Assembly (NCBI RefSeq): GCF_005239225.2
Contig: NC_133296.1
Coordinates: forward strand, 1,488,001 to 1,552,000
Length of the DNA stretch: 64,000 bases
From: Populus alba
Lineage: Eukaryota > Streptophyta > Magnoliopsida > Malpighiales > Salicaceae
Direction of reading: 5' to 3'
In this document: positions 11,150-22,559 of the stretch, piece by piece
How the letters are laid out: each line of letters starts with the position of its first letter
How positions within the stretch are numbered: position 1 is the first letter of the stretch
Position numbers and translations under genes: made by a program
Notes under the pieces: generated by a model
The model's input: the letters and a program-made list of their open reading frames with translations, nothing else
The model's database searches: none
What the model was told of the DNA's origin: nothing

Positions 11150-11746
11150 TTAAAACCTTAAGCTGTGCAATTCTAACCATGGTGTATATATTACTGAGAA
11201 CTCAATTGTGTCAACAGTTGCGTTACCAGAGCAGCGGAAGCCAATCTCTTGATCATATCTGAGACCCCTCTTCTTGATGATGTGTCTGAAAGGCTGAAGA
11301 GAGTAAAAGAAATATTTTCTCCTTCGTGCAAATTCATATATATAGTGCTCCATTGTTGTATTAGAAGAAGCAGACTTCTCCTTTCTCTGCCCCACATCAG
11401 GAAATGGTTCAAACCAAAAGGCCTCCTTCTTTGCCAAACTTACCTTGTAAGTTTCTTGAGTATCAACATCATAGATTGATACTTCAACAGCCTTCCACGT
11501 ATCCAAAGCGTCACGATTGGCCTCGGACATGTTCTCCAAAACATGATTGTTGAATTCCCTTGATGGTGAAATCTTAAGGCTGTCCCATCTCATACTGTCT
11601 GCTGTAAGCTTTATTCTATATGGCCAAGGGTTACTGGTTTCAGAACCACTGCTGCATACTCCTTTGCCTTTCATGCTAAGGCTACCTTGTTCGATGATAT
11701 CTTGTTCATCCAATGTAATCTTCATCTTGAAGAGTGGAGAAAACAT
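11150..11746 (-). CDS. Single B3-domain DNA-binding protein
   Basis: 198-aa single-exon protein starting at an ATG (11746-11744). It has the order of a plant B3 domain. An N-terminal strand (KITLDEQDI) stands where B3 proteins carry '(K)xLTxSDV'. A variable loop follows, then VEVSIYDVDTQETYKVSLAK, matching the 'V.V.D.DT...Y...L' core. At the end KKRGLRYDQEIGFRCSG matches the B3 'VKRRGLKxGDEIG' block, and the last strand is IEFSVIYTP. This layout resembles the small REM/At2g33720-like B3 group rather than ARF or ABI3 proteins, since no other domain is present. Expected role: nuclear DNA binding; target unknown. The loop between the two halves is longer than usual and the N-terminus short, so partial decay is possible, but the frame is fully open. 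Confidence 0.75.
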   Translation of the reverse strand: MFSPLFKMKITLDEQDIIEQGSLSMKGKGVCSSGSETSNPWPYRIKLTADSMRWDSLKISPSREFNNHVLENMSEANRDALDTWKAVEVSIYDVDTQETYKVSLAKKEAFWFEPFPDVGQRKEKSASSNTTMEHYIYEFARRRKYFFYSLQPFRHIIKKRGLRYDQEIGFRCSGNATVDTIEFSVIYTPWLELHSLRF

Positions 11747-13880
11747 GGAGATGTGTGAAAGAGCAAAAACTTAAAACTTTGCTTTGTATTTGACACAAAG
11801 CCTATCATTTATCCTCTATTATTACAATTCATACTCTTCTTTTTCTCTCTGTAGTTACCATATACAGGTTTCATTTGTGTTAATGCAGCCATAGATATGA
11901 CTTCGAGAAATGAACTTTGTTGTTACCAGCTCCAAAACAAGCTGTAATGAGTTTGGTGATAAGGTTGAAAAAACTCCAGTGAAAGGCTGCAAGCTGTAGT
12001 AAGCTCCTATAGATCAGCAACCAATCACGAAGAAACCATAATAAGTAAAGAGTACAGTCCATGGTAAAAGAATCTAATTACTATGGTTTAGCCTTCTCAA
12101 GAACTGATCCTCATAGTAGATTTGCATATTTATGAACTCATATTAGCTATTAAAATATGATATTAACTCCTACTAAGCCAATGAATAATGAGTTAATTTC
12201 CGAAATGAAAAATATTATCTTTGTAGTTTATGATGCATGCAATCGGTCTAATAAAATTTCAATGTTCCAAAGATTAAGATGAGAATCTAACGCAATTAGA
12301 TAGGGAACTGCCCTAAGCAGATTGACTATATAGATGATATAACAAATATTTTTATGAACTATTAAAATAAGGATAGGTTCAATAAAAGATCTGATCACGC
12401 GAAACCTGTATGGTATTCAAAAAAAAAATTGTAACTTTATATTTAACTCTAAGAGATTCTCAAGTCCATGTTCCCTAAAGAAGGCACTTTGCTACATATC
12501 CCACGACTAGAAGTCCTCAAATTAGGCCCTAAAAATCTTGTTTGATTTATCTTTCCAGATTTTATGATATCTTTCCATGTTTTAGGATTTTGTTTTGTTA
12601 CCCGGTAGAGATAATTTTTTCTGACCTATTTGAGTTGTAAATCTTTTTAAGAAAAAGACTTTATTTGCTTTATTTTTGGATAAATAAAACAATGAATTTA
12701 GAGTTCAAGCTTGCAGCCCTTTTTGTTTTTCAAATTTGTTTTTCTGTGATTGTTTTTATTGTCCTTATGCTTCCACTTGCTTCAGTTTACATTGGTGATG
12801 GTAACTTGTTCTGATATCCAATCTGTCAATATCACAAAATAGGCATGAAGAAAGAGTCATTAAGTCCAAGAACAATGAAGATAAAATTACTGATGCAAAA
12901 GGATTTTTAGGGAGAGAATATATCTTTTAGTTGTTGTTATTTTCTACTTAGTTTAGGAGAAAATTTTAATTAAATTTTTAGCAATAAAATTACGAATTAG
13001 AGTTCTTTCTGTTCTAACCATGAACAAAATATTTTCAATCTAACTCACACTTAATTGTTTTCAATCTAACTCTGTCTTTTTTATGCTTTTTTGCTGTCCT
13101 TTGTACTTCAATTCCCATCGATCTCTGTCAAGGCTATTCATTTTGTTTCTTTGCATAAGAATTTTTACATTTCATCTTTATCCCCTTCAGTGAAACATGT
13201 TTCTTGCTGCCCTCTCACATTTTTCCAATGCTGATGATATTTTATAGTGTGAAGAGCAAATGCTTTCCTAATGAGGCTGAGTGGTTGGACTTACCATATT
13301 TTCCATTTCAGTTCTGAAATTCATAATATGTCCTGGTTTGGAATTTTTAACTAAATGAAGGAGCAAATTAGGGTTGGTAATTTAATCCGATTTTGATTGA
13401 TTCTGACCTGATTTAAATGGGTGGGTTTTTTTGGATAATTATTTTATTTAATGGGTAATGAATAAGATATAAATATTGTGAAATTCAAACTTGACACTTG
13501 ACCCACAAGATACCCGAAACCTAATAAATAGGGTGTGTGTGAGAGAGAGAGAGAGAGAGAGTATTGAATATCGGATGCAATAAAGTTGTAATTCTGAGTA
13601 AGGAAAGGCAGATGATGATGAGCACACTGCTAATTTGAAGTCATTGAGCATCCTTCATTCGATTTTTTTTTTCTCAAGAATGGAAAACAATTCAAAGTTG
13701 TTATTTAGGTAAAACAGCTGTCTGGTTAGTTAATTTGTTAGTTCTGAGAAAAATATGTTAAATTTCTTTCTTGTGATGAGAACTACTCGGTCCACATATG
13801 AAGTGCATATGGCAAGAAGCATGTTGGTGACGTGACAAGATTTTGCTCATATTTTCATTTTTCACAATCTAATGTCCTGA
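11747..13880. other. Spacer without gene
   Basis: B3 promoter side and AT-rich sequence. Holds a GT/GA microsatellite (13533-13561). No ORF with protein-like composition on either strand. Confidence 0.4.
13533..13561. repeat. (GT)n(GA)n microsatellite
   Basis: Four GT units followed by about ten GA units, uninterrupted. Confidence 0.9.
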
Positions 13881-14106
13881 CATAGTTATAAAACCTACGT
13901 TGGTCTAACGGGTCGATTGAAAATTGGCCAACCTAAGATTATGACCGGTTTGATTTGAAAAAAAAAAAAAAAAAAATCAGTTAATTTAATTAAAAATTAT
14001 TAACTAATTAACCTGACCCTTAACCCATTGGTTTTTTCTACAAAATATTTTTTGATCAAACCTAGTTGATCTAGGCTTATCGATCGGTTTGGATTTTAAA
14101 ACTATG
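13881..14106. mobile_element. Non-autonomous TIR element (MITE-like)
   Basis: The left end reads CATAGTTATAAAACC and the right end, reverse-complemented, CATAGTTTTAAAATCC. The next 20 or so bases also pair loosely (ggtctaacgggtcgattg against ccgatcgataagcctagatc). The ~226-bp interior is non-coding with an A18 run. A target-site duplication is not obvious. Confidence 0.55.
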
Positions 14107-14297
14107 CCATGTATACCTCTACCTTATAATTGCCAAAGATTTCCTTTGCTAAGCTTTTACTACGACTACTATGCTGCGAAATTGGATGTCAAGAGAAGAA
14201 AATGGTATCAATATTGTCGTATTGATTCTCCATAGATTATATGGTAGTTCAGGTTCGGAAACATTTAAGAAATTTGCAATATCTTGGGATATTAATT

Positions 14298-16813
14298 CTA
14301 TGCTACAGAATGCTCAGAACCGAAAATTCTCTTTGATATCAGGCATCCCTTGGCTCTTCTCTGGATCTGCATTTTGCATATTTGCAATTCACTTAGTTGC
14401 ATCTTCATGTTCTCGACCTCTTTTCTCATCATCTTTATCTCATTCCGGGATGTCATCCATTCATTCTCCACACATCTATTTACCCTGATGATGGCCTGTG
14501 TCTTTGTTCTCTGGTAATTGGATCCAACGGATGTCATTGATCTTGCCATATTTACTTGTTCCAGAAGGATAAGCCGTGTTGTAATATTTACAGGCAGCCT
14601 GTCATTCCTCGCTGCGTGCTCAAGACCTTCTTTTGATAGTTTATGGTAGTCCATGGCTGTGCACACACTTGTTCTTGCTTCTTCTGTGAGTCTAGGATGT
14701 GCCTGCGTCATTGGCAAAGGAAACATGTAAACAAGGTGGCTTTGTTTAGTGAGATGAAAAAGGATTAAACTAGATTCAAAGTTTATTTAAGATGAACATC
14801 AACATGCACCGAAAAGTTTAAACCTTGCTGAACTGATAAAAAAGTAGCTTACACATTAATTTGATGTATCTAAACAGTAAAGGCTTAAGAGCAACCTCTT
14901 ACATACCTTTAGGTATGCGTCTATGGCGGAATAGAGGTTGTCATGGCAGTATCGAGCATCGTTCGGCAATGCTTCTGCAAGTGACCGGAATTGTTCAACT
15001 GAAAGCTTGTCATCCCGTGAAACTTGTGCGAGATACCCATCTACCAACTTTCCGACAACAAGTAGTTTTGGAGTTGGGTTCTTCAACATAGAAGAAGCAT
15101 AAGCTTCCACCACCCTGGAAACAGTTCCCAAATCATAAACAGTATCATCATTGCCATAATTCTTGACCAACAGATCAGAAACCCGACAGTTTTCCAATTT
15201 GAGAGCTATTCTTTTTTCTACCTCATTCAATAGTTCACTGCTAATTCTCATCATTATTCCCAGCTTGAGAAGGTGAAGCAGAAAATTGACAGAAACTGAA
15301 TTTTCCTCCTCAGGAAGTATCCTAACCAAACTTTCTGTTGTAACTCTCAGTAGATGGTGGGTTAGATGTTTTGGCAGATTGTCTGGTCCAGAAATCCATT
15401 TTGCTGTCCAATAAGCTACGCATGATCCAACAAGTTCCGACCTCACTCCTCTCCTCTTGATGGATTTAATGACCTCAACAAAATGATCTATTCGAAGACA
15501 TGAAACATCTTCAAACCACCAATTCTCTGCTATGCCTTTATGTTTCAAGTTTTCTGCATCATTTGCCAGAACATTCAAGCTAATTGCATCGTCTTCGCTG
15601 AGAGTAAATAACTTGGGATCTATGCAGGCCTTCCAAGCAATGGCGTCAGAGCACCGTTGCAGGATTTGCAACTTCATCGCCTACAAAGAGATTGATTCAC
15701 AGCTTTTCAAAATCCGAAATATGTCTTTCCATGCTGAAAACAATACGAAACTTAGAAAAGCCTCTGTCTTGGAAATCAGATTTCCTTGTTCAAGATCATC
15801 ACTCATTTCCAAGAAATGTGCAGCACAGTGTACTGGAGCAATGTTGGATGCTGTAAGATCAACCCTACATCCATAGCAGAACTTCACTACTAACTCAAAG
15901 ATTTCAGATCCACCTGGAAAATTGTCTATTTGAATCTTGGGGAGGGTATCTTTTGCTCCATTGCTTCTTCTCTGGAATACTAATCTATTCAAGTATTCAC
16001 TTTTTGAGACCATGGCAAGCTGAGCACACAGAAAATGACTGGAAGTTCAAATCTGAACAAAGATATGTCAAAAGAAAATGAGAGAGAGATAATCCAACGC
16101 ATCATTTCAATGCTGAGAGAAGGATAGAAAGAGTTTGCTAGAACTGCTCCCTCGTTCCAATTTTTGTTACCTAAATCTTCTTTTCAACCATACCTATGTA
16201 TGGATTCTATAATATCTAACAACTATAAGATTTTCTCTTGTCTGGATGTAACATTAATCCGTAAGCATGTTTCCATAACATTACAGAGAGGAATATGGTC
16301 CAACCTCAGGATAAAACCTCCAGCAGCTCAACAAATAATTAAACACAAATTTATCTACAATGATAATGCAGATGTTCATATAGATTTCATTTCCCACAAG
16401 ACCAGTGTGATTCGATTTCATACTTCATAAAGAGTGGAAAGATTCACTAGGTCTAATTGATTAAAGCATGTTCAATGTACCTTATGCAACTGAAAGCTGG
16501 AATCTCCAACTTGTATGATCAAATCATTTGCAACTCTGGCGCAAACCGTCCTGCAGACAAAAAAACATCAGTTATAGTTGCAGAAGATGATTTTAGCAGA
16601 TTAAAGGGGAATAATTGGATTTTCAGCGCCAATTTGAAGAAGAACATGCATAATCAAATGTTTTCACAGCAGGAAAAAGAGAGACTACCAGTTCTGGTTT
16701 CTTTTTTCTAGAGCTTCAGCAACCATGTTCTCATTAGCTGGAAGAATAACACACTTGTTATGATTCCTACCAGATACAGTAGCTTTTCCACTATCAAGAC
16801 TTGTGCTTCCCAT
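14298..16813 (-). CDS. NPH3/RPT2-like (NRL) BTB protein, interrupted by one in-frame TAG
   Basis: NRL proteins are plant CUL3-type adaptors acting in phototropin or auxin-transport signalling at the plasma membrane. Four exons on the minus strand: 16813-16689, 16550-16481, 16019-14907, 14702-14298, all GT-AG, together 571 codons. The N-terminus leads into the BTB domain (DLIIQVGDSSFQLHK across an exon junction, FPGGSEIFELVVKFCYG, DLTASNIAPVHCAAHFLEM, GNLISKTEAFL). The NPH3 domain then follows (NWWFEDVSCLRIDHFVEVI, SLAEALPNDARYCHDNLY, SAIDAYLKAHP). A predicted coiled-coil-like tail (NEIKMMRKEVENMKMQLSEL) ends the protein. Codon 178 (15683-15681) is TAG where NRL proteins have a conserved Trp (LPWxE/SPWAE), consistent with a single TGG-to-TAG change. 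The frame is otherwise intact, so this may be a recent pseudogene, a null allele or a sequencing error. A fragment of exon 2 is duplicated at 2377-2510. Confidence 0.85.
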
Positions 16814-18468
16814 GTTAGCGTTGCTTTGTCAAAAGGAAAGAAAGCTGTGCTAATCCAACTTATAGATCCACTTCAGGTTTCTGCAACTATACGAAATAAT
16901 TTGTAGGAAGTAGTTAAGCCATTAATAGGGTTAGGTGCCTTTTGCTATCTCCTGTCACTGCAAGCATAGGTGTGGCCAGTGGAAAGATAGAAACTTAAAC
17001 CAGGATGATTGCTGTTCTAAATTCTCATCCACTAGCGTAGAGACATAAATTCCCCCCTTCTCTGTTAGAGGTGACCCCATAAGACTACATACCATAATCG
17101 ACTCCAATTCAAATCAGAATAAGAGCAACTCTAATAACTCAGTGGTTTTTTTTTTTTCGTAAACAATACTTTGAATGCAATATAACCATGCTATGTATTT
17201 TTATATCATTTTAATATGTTAATATTAAAAATTAAAAAAATATTTTATAATACAATATTAAACATTCCCTTAATTATTAAATCCGGTCTGAGATTAATTT
17301 ATAAAAAAAACTAAAATCACTAAATTATGGGATGAATGAGTTGTCAAATTAACCAAGATTAATATTTTTACTAAACTAATATTTGTTTGTTTTTATATAA
17401 AAAAACAAAACAAAACCTAGATTCGAGCCAAGGTTGTTAAAATCGCGATTGAACTCGTAAAATCGTATGATTTTACGAGTTAATATAGGCTAAACGTGCT
17501 AAATCGTTCACAAAACTCGAAAATAGGTAAAATCAGGTCAAAATCAGGTAAAATCGTTAAAATCGGGTGAAATTCTGCATGTCCTTCATAGGAAACTGAA
17601 AGGGTGGGGGGAAGCACTAAGTAGTTGAGGGTATTTTAAATTTCTGAAAAAGTTGAAATGCTAATAAAGCTCATCTCCTTAAGAAAAAAAAATTAAAATC
17701 GGGGCATCATATTTTATTAGAAACATGAAGCATTAATAAAAGATTGATTCTTGTATCGAAAATCTTTTTAAAACTATGACGATTATCACTAACATTATAT
17801 GTTACCAAAGGAGAAAAGTAAGAGAAAACCTTTGAGATGAAATTCGAAGGGCTTGCATAGGCAACACTGACCCAGCCTTGGCATACCAACTGTTCTATTG
17901 GAAACTTACATTCTTCCTATCACCATATGCTAAAGAAAATGTGGTCCTACACCAGGGGAAATCATGCAATTGTTTTCCTACCAAGGCATTTTTCTTGAAC
18001 ACCAAAGCATGGAGACCTAACATGCCCTTTCCATAGGCTTAATCTAGAACTGGAAGTTCCCTTTTACTTTTCTTTTTTTTTCTTCCAGTTATTCAATGTG
18101 AAGATTTTATTCATTTTCTGCTATACATTTGAATTTATATGGTTAGCTTAGATGTTTGTGAACAATTTGAGTTTTTCTCCTTTTGTTTTCTTTTTGTATT
18201 TCAATATTGTGCTCAAATGTTTCGGATATGTTTTCCTGCTAGAAAATTATCAAGCACCCCACTAGTGAAGTATAAAAGCCTGAAAATAATGCTTTCTGCA
18301 TTATTATGATATAATCTAATCAGTGGTAATGATTTATGGAGACGTTCCATTTAAGCTCAAAGCCATTCACAGCATTTGTGAAACTCTGCTTGAACTTAAA
18401 TCAAGCAAACAAGAGAAGTTGCCATTTATGCTTTCATGGGAATTGACCATTTTCTGCTTTTGTGGCAG
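16814..18468. other. Spacer with repeat debris
   Basis: NRL promoter side, then AT-rich sequence. Around 17425-17580 lies a run of related 'gtaaaatcg/gtcaaaatcagg' units with a perfect 12-bp inverted repeat at 17453-17480, probably part of an old transposon. No gene was seen. Confidence 0.4.
17453..17480. repeat. Perfect 12-bp inverted repeat, 4-nt loop
   Basis: ACTCGTAAAATC, GTAT, GATTTTACGAGT. It lies inside a cluster of degenerate 'aaaatcg' repeats, so it is most simply repeat-derived. Confidence 0.8.
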
Positions 18469-18646
18469 TTCCTAGGGAACTTAAGAAATCTTAGAGACTC
18501 GCATGCAGCTCTTGCTGTTGGATCTTCTGAAACAAAAGCTGGCGAGCCCTCTTCTGTTACAAGAATAATTTCAGAGTGCGAGTCTGCACTTACATTCTTA
18601 AATCGTGATCTTGGCATTCTCTCAGCTTCGATTTCACGTGAGAAAG
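18469..18646 (+). pseudogene. Orphan exon of augmin subunit 7 (AUG7/HAUS7-like)
   Basis: The exon translates as [18 protein letters not shown], then [20 protein letters not shown] and [16 protein letters not shown]. This matches my recollection of the C-terminus of plant AUG7, a subunit of the augmin complex that recruits gamma-tubulin to microtubules. It is bounded by an acceptor (tttgtggcag) and a donor (AAAG/gtaaca), so it is an unprocessed genomic piece, not a retrocopy. The preceding AUG7 exons were not found in the upstream 1.6 kb. The following candidate exon (after the acceptor at about 19004) does not match the expected AUG7 end. Most likely it is a truncated duplicate. It is also possible that upstream exons lie behind unrecognised large introns. 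Confidence 0.6.
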
Positions 18647-19413
18647 GTAACAATGCATCATAAGACAGCTAAAAACTTCTGACATGACCTTAGAACTCTT
18701 TCTTTGGGAACTCATTTTTGTGGAATATTTACATTATGTTTAAAGGTTGATTGAATTGAACGTCACAATACCACTGTTATTTTAGTGAGTGTGCAGTGTT
18801 CACTATGTCGGAGTATATTAGTTTTGATTTGATTCTAGATTCCTCAAACCTTGAATATATCATGTGAAATGAATGGCAGGCTTCTGGTTATTTCTGATTA
18901 GAATGTAGGGAAAAATTTATTTAGTGTAGCTTCCTTAGTGATTTTCACTCTTTCATGCAATCATTAAATAGTCTTAGGCTTTCTTCTCTTTGACTTTTAA
19001 TTGCAGTGAGGCCTGACTTTTCTGATGCCATACTGGATGAGTTAAGACTTATCTATATGTATATATTTGAGTTTTCAACTTGTTCTTTATTTTATTACCC
19101 AGGAACGCCAGAATTCAGCCACCAGCCTCCAACGAAAAAAAAAAAAAACCTAACAGAGAAAGACAGAGAGAAATCTTACAAGAAAGAAGTGAACTTTGCA
19201 GAGGAGATACAAGGGAAGGGTGCTTATATGGACTGCTGCCGAGGCCTAGGGGAGCTGTAAAATGTACCTGTACAACATACAATCAGAAGTTAGGGACGGT
19301 GTTGTAACAATGGCAATGAACAGAAACAAAACGATAGAAAAAAAAATTAAAGGAAAACAGGAAATGAAAGAACAGACCGAATGAAGATCTAGAGATGCAG
19401 ATTAAAGAACGAA
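18647..19413. other. Downstream flank of the AUG7 exon
   Basis: A plus-strand ORF at 19006-19260 begins right after an acceptor-like 'ttgcag' but is Lys-rich and unrecognised. It could be a read-through tail of the orphan exon. Nothing else is supported. Confidence 0.35.
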
Positions 19414-19710
19414 GATTGAAAGGCCGGGTGTGGCGTGTGGAAGCTTAGGAGAGGGCTAATGGTTTGCAAGATCTGGAGAATAGAGATGAAGATTGAAGAA
19501 TAATTGAAACTTTGGAAGGTTGGCTGTGGCGTGTGGGAGCTTGGGAGGGGGTTGATGGTATGCGATGAAGTTTGAAGAACAATTGAAACTTTGAAAGGTA
19601 GGGTGTGGCGTGTGGGAGCTTGGGAGGGGGCTGGTGGTATGCTAGATCTGGAGAATGGAGATGAAGTTTGAAGAACAATTAAAACTTTGAAAGGTTAGGT
19701 GTGGAGTGTG
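19414..19710. repeat. Minisatellite, ~80-100 bp unit, 3.2 copies
   Basis: Tandem units begin at about 19414, 19515, 19594 and 19690 (last one partial). Each carries 'gtgtggcgtgtgg(g/a)agctt', 'gagg/gaggggg', 'gatgaag(t/a)ttgaagaa' and 'aattgaaactttg'. Unit 2 lacks the 'agatctggagaat' segment present in units 1 and 3. Antisense ORFs through this array are repeat translations, not genes. Confidence 0.9.
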
Positions 19711-20808
19711 ATAAGGAATCTCTCATTTCCTTAATTATCAACGAAAATAAAGCACAAACATGGGTTTTCAATTCTGCCTACCTGGTTTGGTAAACAGTTT
19801 TATATATTCTGCACTTCCTCATATTGTTGTTGTCAATTTGACTAATTTGAAGAAACAAAAAATAATTAATTTGCAATTCTGACTAATTAATTTGCAATGC
19901 CGCAAGCACTAGATCAAGATATATAGATTCCTTTCAGTGCTTAAACATGGGTTTTCAATTATCAACGAAAATAAGCACAAACATGGGTTTTCAATTCTAC
20001 AAACATTCCTTTCATTGCTCAAAAATAAAAAACCCAATTAAAGCAATCACAAACATTTACGCAAGCAATACAGTAAAATAAAAACCCAATAAAAAACTAC
20101 AAATGGTTACCTTAAATGTAGATTTTTAAGCATTCAAAACAACAATTGTGTCTTTGACCTCTGCATTGAAAAGCAAATATAATAGAGGATAGACTAATTA
20201 ATTAATTAAAAAGGAAAAAACATCATTAAAACTTACTGCTATAAAATCAAACTTTCTTCTTGAATCTACAGTAGTATAGTTCGTTTTAGACCCAATATCT
20301 TATCTGCAACCATAAAAATAAAAAAATTGCCAGAAGAAATTCAGCAAGGTCATTAATAAATTATGATCTTGTTGTAGAAGGGGCTGAAAAAAATGACAAT
20401 GAGAAAATGTTGACAGGATGCATATGTGAAATGTTATAGAGATTCAGAGAAGTTCCATGTGTCTGTGATCTTGTATAAATAAAGAGGAAAGGCCAACTAG
20501 ATAGTTTCTGGCTTCGAGCATTGGCGTATATTATTTTGTAAGCAAATCATTTTCACGAAGTCACTCTCAAAAAAGAAAAAGGGGGAAATTCCGCAAAGAC
20601 TTTAAGGCTTAGGCAAATATTCCCAATCAACCAAACATAAATGGTCCACATCTTTCAAAATCTATCAGTCTATCTTACAATTTTTCATTTGGGAAATTAA
20701 AAATGAAGCATTTCCTCTACTACCAAAATTCAAAATAAACCCCTCTTTTCCAACGGTCACCACTTCTTCTTCTTCTTGGTTCTTGCATCTCACAAAAAAG
20801 ACAGTAAA
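19711..20808. other. Spacer and promoter side of the next gene
   Basis: 'acaaacatgggttttcaatt' occurs twice (19753-19772 and 19979-19998), with a shorter match near 19947. No gene. The last ~60 bases before the ATG are pyrimidine-rich (ttcttcttcttcttgg), consistent with a 5' UTR. Confidence 0.4.
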
Positions 20809-21507
20809 ATGCCAAGAGCTATTCACTACAAACCTCAACCTCTTCTTTCAAAATCATCCCCTCTCTTAAACCCATTCGGTGAAATGACCTTCACTGACCC
20901 GAAAAGTACAAGTTTTGCATTTAAAGCTCACATTTTTTACTCTCCCCTTTTACTTTCACACAGGACCCATGTCCAAAAACCAATCATTTGTGCAAGAAAG
21001 AATAAAAGAGGATCTGGGTATAAAAAATTAATCAAAATTGTGACCTTTATGGCATCTAATCTCAACACTTTGCCAGAGCCATTGGGTTTGGTTATTGAAG
21101 AATTTGCTGCTGCTGGTGGAGGTGGAGGTGGAGGGAATTTAGGATTTTGGAAGGGTTTCGGAGGCGGAAGATTTGATGGGTGGGGAAGAAAAGGGAAGAT
21201 GAATTCAGGGTTTTTAGGCTTTTTGGTGGTTTCTGGATTGGGATTGATTTTGTTTTTGTTTGGAGGGGAGTTAAAGATTGATGTAGTTTCTGGGGTTTTG
21301 GTGTTGAGTTTATTAGGGGCTGTTTTGGTTAAAGGGTTTAAGACAGGGATTAAAGATTGGATCTTGGGGCTTTGCTTTTTTGGTGTTCTGTTGGGTTTGG
21401 GATTGAAGAAAGGAGAGATGCAAAAATGGGTTGAGAGATGTAGGGTTCGTTCACCAGTTTTGGTGCTTATGAAGGGAAAGAGAAGACATGGTAGGAGAAT
21501 TTGGTAA
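20809..21507 (+). CDS. Putative plastid-targeted glycine-rich membrane protein, function unknown
   Basis: Intron-less 232-aa frame from ATG 20809; the frame extends upstream only without an ATG. The first ~60 residues are rich in Ser, Lys, His and Pro with few acidic residues and end in a Cys-Ala-Arg stretch (IICARKNKR), which looks like a chloroplast transit peptide and cleavage area. Residues ~103-128 are Gly-rich (a run of seven Gly, then FGGGRFDGWG). Three hydrophobic segments follow at about 134-152, 156-176 and 182-199, then a basic tail (KGKRRHGRRIW). Together this suggests an integral plastid membrane protein. I do not recognise a named family and assign no reaction. Codon use and the sustained open frame make it a credible gene. 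Confidence 0.72.
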   Translation: MPRAIHYKPQPLLSKSSPLLNPFGEMTFTDPKSTSFAFKAHIFYSPLLLSHRTHVQKPIICARKNKRGSGYKKLIKIVTFMASNLNTLPEPLGLVIEEFAAAGGGGGGGNLGFWKGFGGGRFDGWGRKGKMNSGFLGFLVVSGLGLILFLFGGELKIDVVSGVLVLSLLGAVLVKGFKTGIKDWILGLCFFGVLLGLGLKKGEMQKWVERCRVRSPVLVLMKGKRRHGRRIW

Positions 21508-22440
21508 CAGAAGCTATAAAGGAAAGATTTATTCTTTGGTTTAGTTAGACTGATTTTTCATTTCACATTTGTATTGCATGTGTTCCAAGTACAAGAAGAC
21601 CTTAATGTGGCTAGTCATGAAACTATAGGAAAGTTTTGCAGCTGTTTACAGTTTCTCCACTGAGATTTGATTGAGTTACAATACACTATTGTTGCAAGTT
21701 TCGATTTCATTTTGAGGTAGTGCTGCTTGAATGTTTGTTGATATTTCCTCTTATGATATACAAGTTCAGTATGATTCTTAAGGGCCCCCTATATGTTGAG
21801 CTTGTGTGTGTGGAGTCATTTTAATGAAATTATAATATTGAAAGATCATCAATGAACTCTCTTTCAGTCTCTTTCTGCAAGATTTGTTTCACGGAAGCCA
21901 GGCAATGCTCTTGGCATTGTGCATTCCCAGTTATGATCATGTTTCATGGTTAGTAGTTGTGACCATACGAAATGTGTCCTTGGTTGCACAATGAATGTTT
22001 GGTTTAACATAGCTATATGCTCTTATAGTTTGTGGTTTGTGGATGCAATCAGTCTAGATTGGAAGTGTTTGATGGTATTTCAAAACTGGAATATGGTCAC
22101 TTGGACTAGCTTGATGCTATATTCTAGAAGTACAGACTAGGGCAAACAAAAATATGTTATTTGTTATGCTTGTGCAATTGGGCATGAAGCTTATCCTTGA
22201 GTTGTGATTGCAATGTGATTCTCTCAGTAGCAACTAACAGAATTCAAATGACTTGGCCGCATGGCATCCCATGACAGCTGCTTAGAATCAATCAATGCAG
22301 ATCACTGGATCTCTCTTTGATATGCAGATTTCTGGGTTTCACACTGAAAGCTGTATAATATACTGTAGTAATAGCTTTTACCGGCTCTGGCATTGCAGCA
22401 ATGACAGCTTGTGTACTAAAAGACCCATTGTCGACGATAA
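21508..22440. other. 3' flank, no gene
   Basis: Likely 3' UTR of the preceding gene, then unremarkable sequence. ORFs at 21946-22140 and 22292-22525 lack recognisable features. Confidence 0.35.
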
Positions 22441-22559
22441 TGCTATGGAGAGGGTGGGAAGTGGACAGGGTGGAAGTGGACGCCAATTTCAAAAGGTACT
22501 GGGCATGTTTCAGGGTAGCAGACAAATGAGATGGCAGGGACTGTCCCTGTAGTTGGCTA

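Noticed and set aside
15681..15702. Treating the TAG in the NPH3-like gene as part of an intron.
   Set aside because: The only donor-acceptor pair around it would give an intron of ~20 nt, far too short for plant splicing, and the flanking frame is already continuous.
19445..19678. A 77-aa minus-strand ORF with Ser/Pro repeats.
   Set aside because: It is a translation of the minisatellite units and has no other support.
20776..20808. Eleven extra codons before MPRAIHY in the plastid-type protein.
   Set aside because: That frame would begin with TTG; the first ATG in frame is at 20809.
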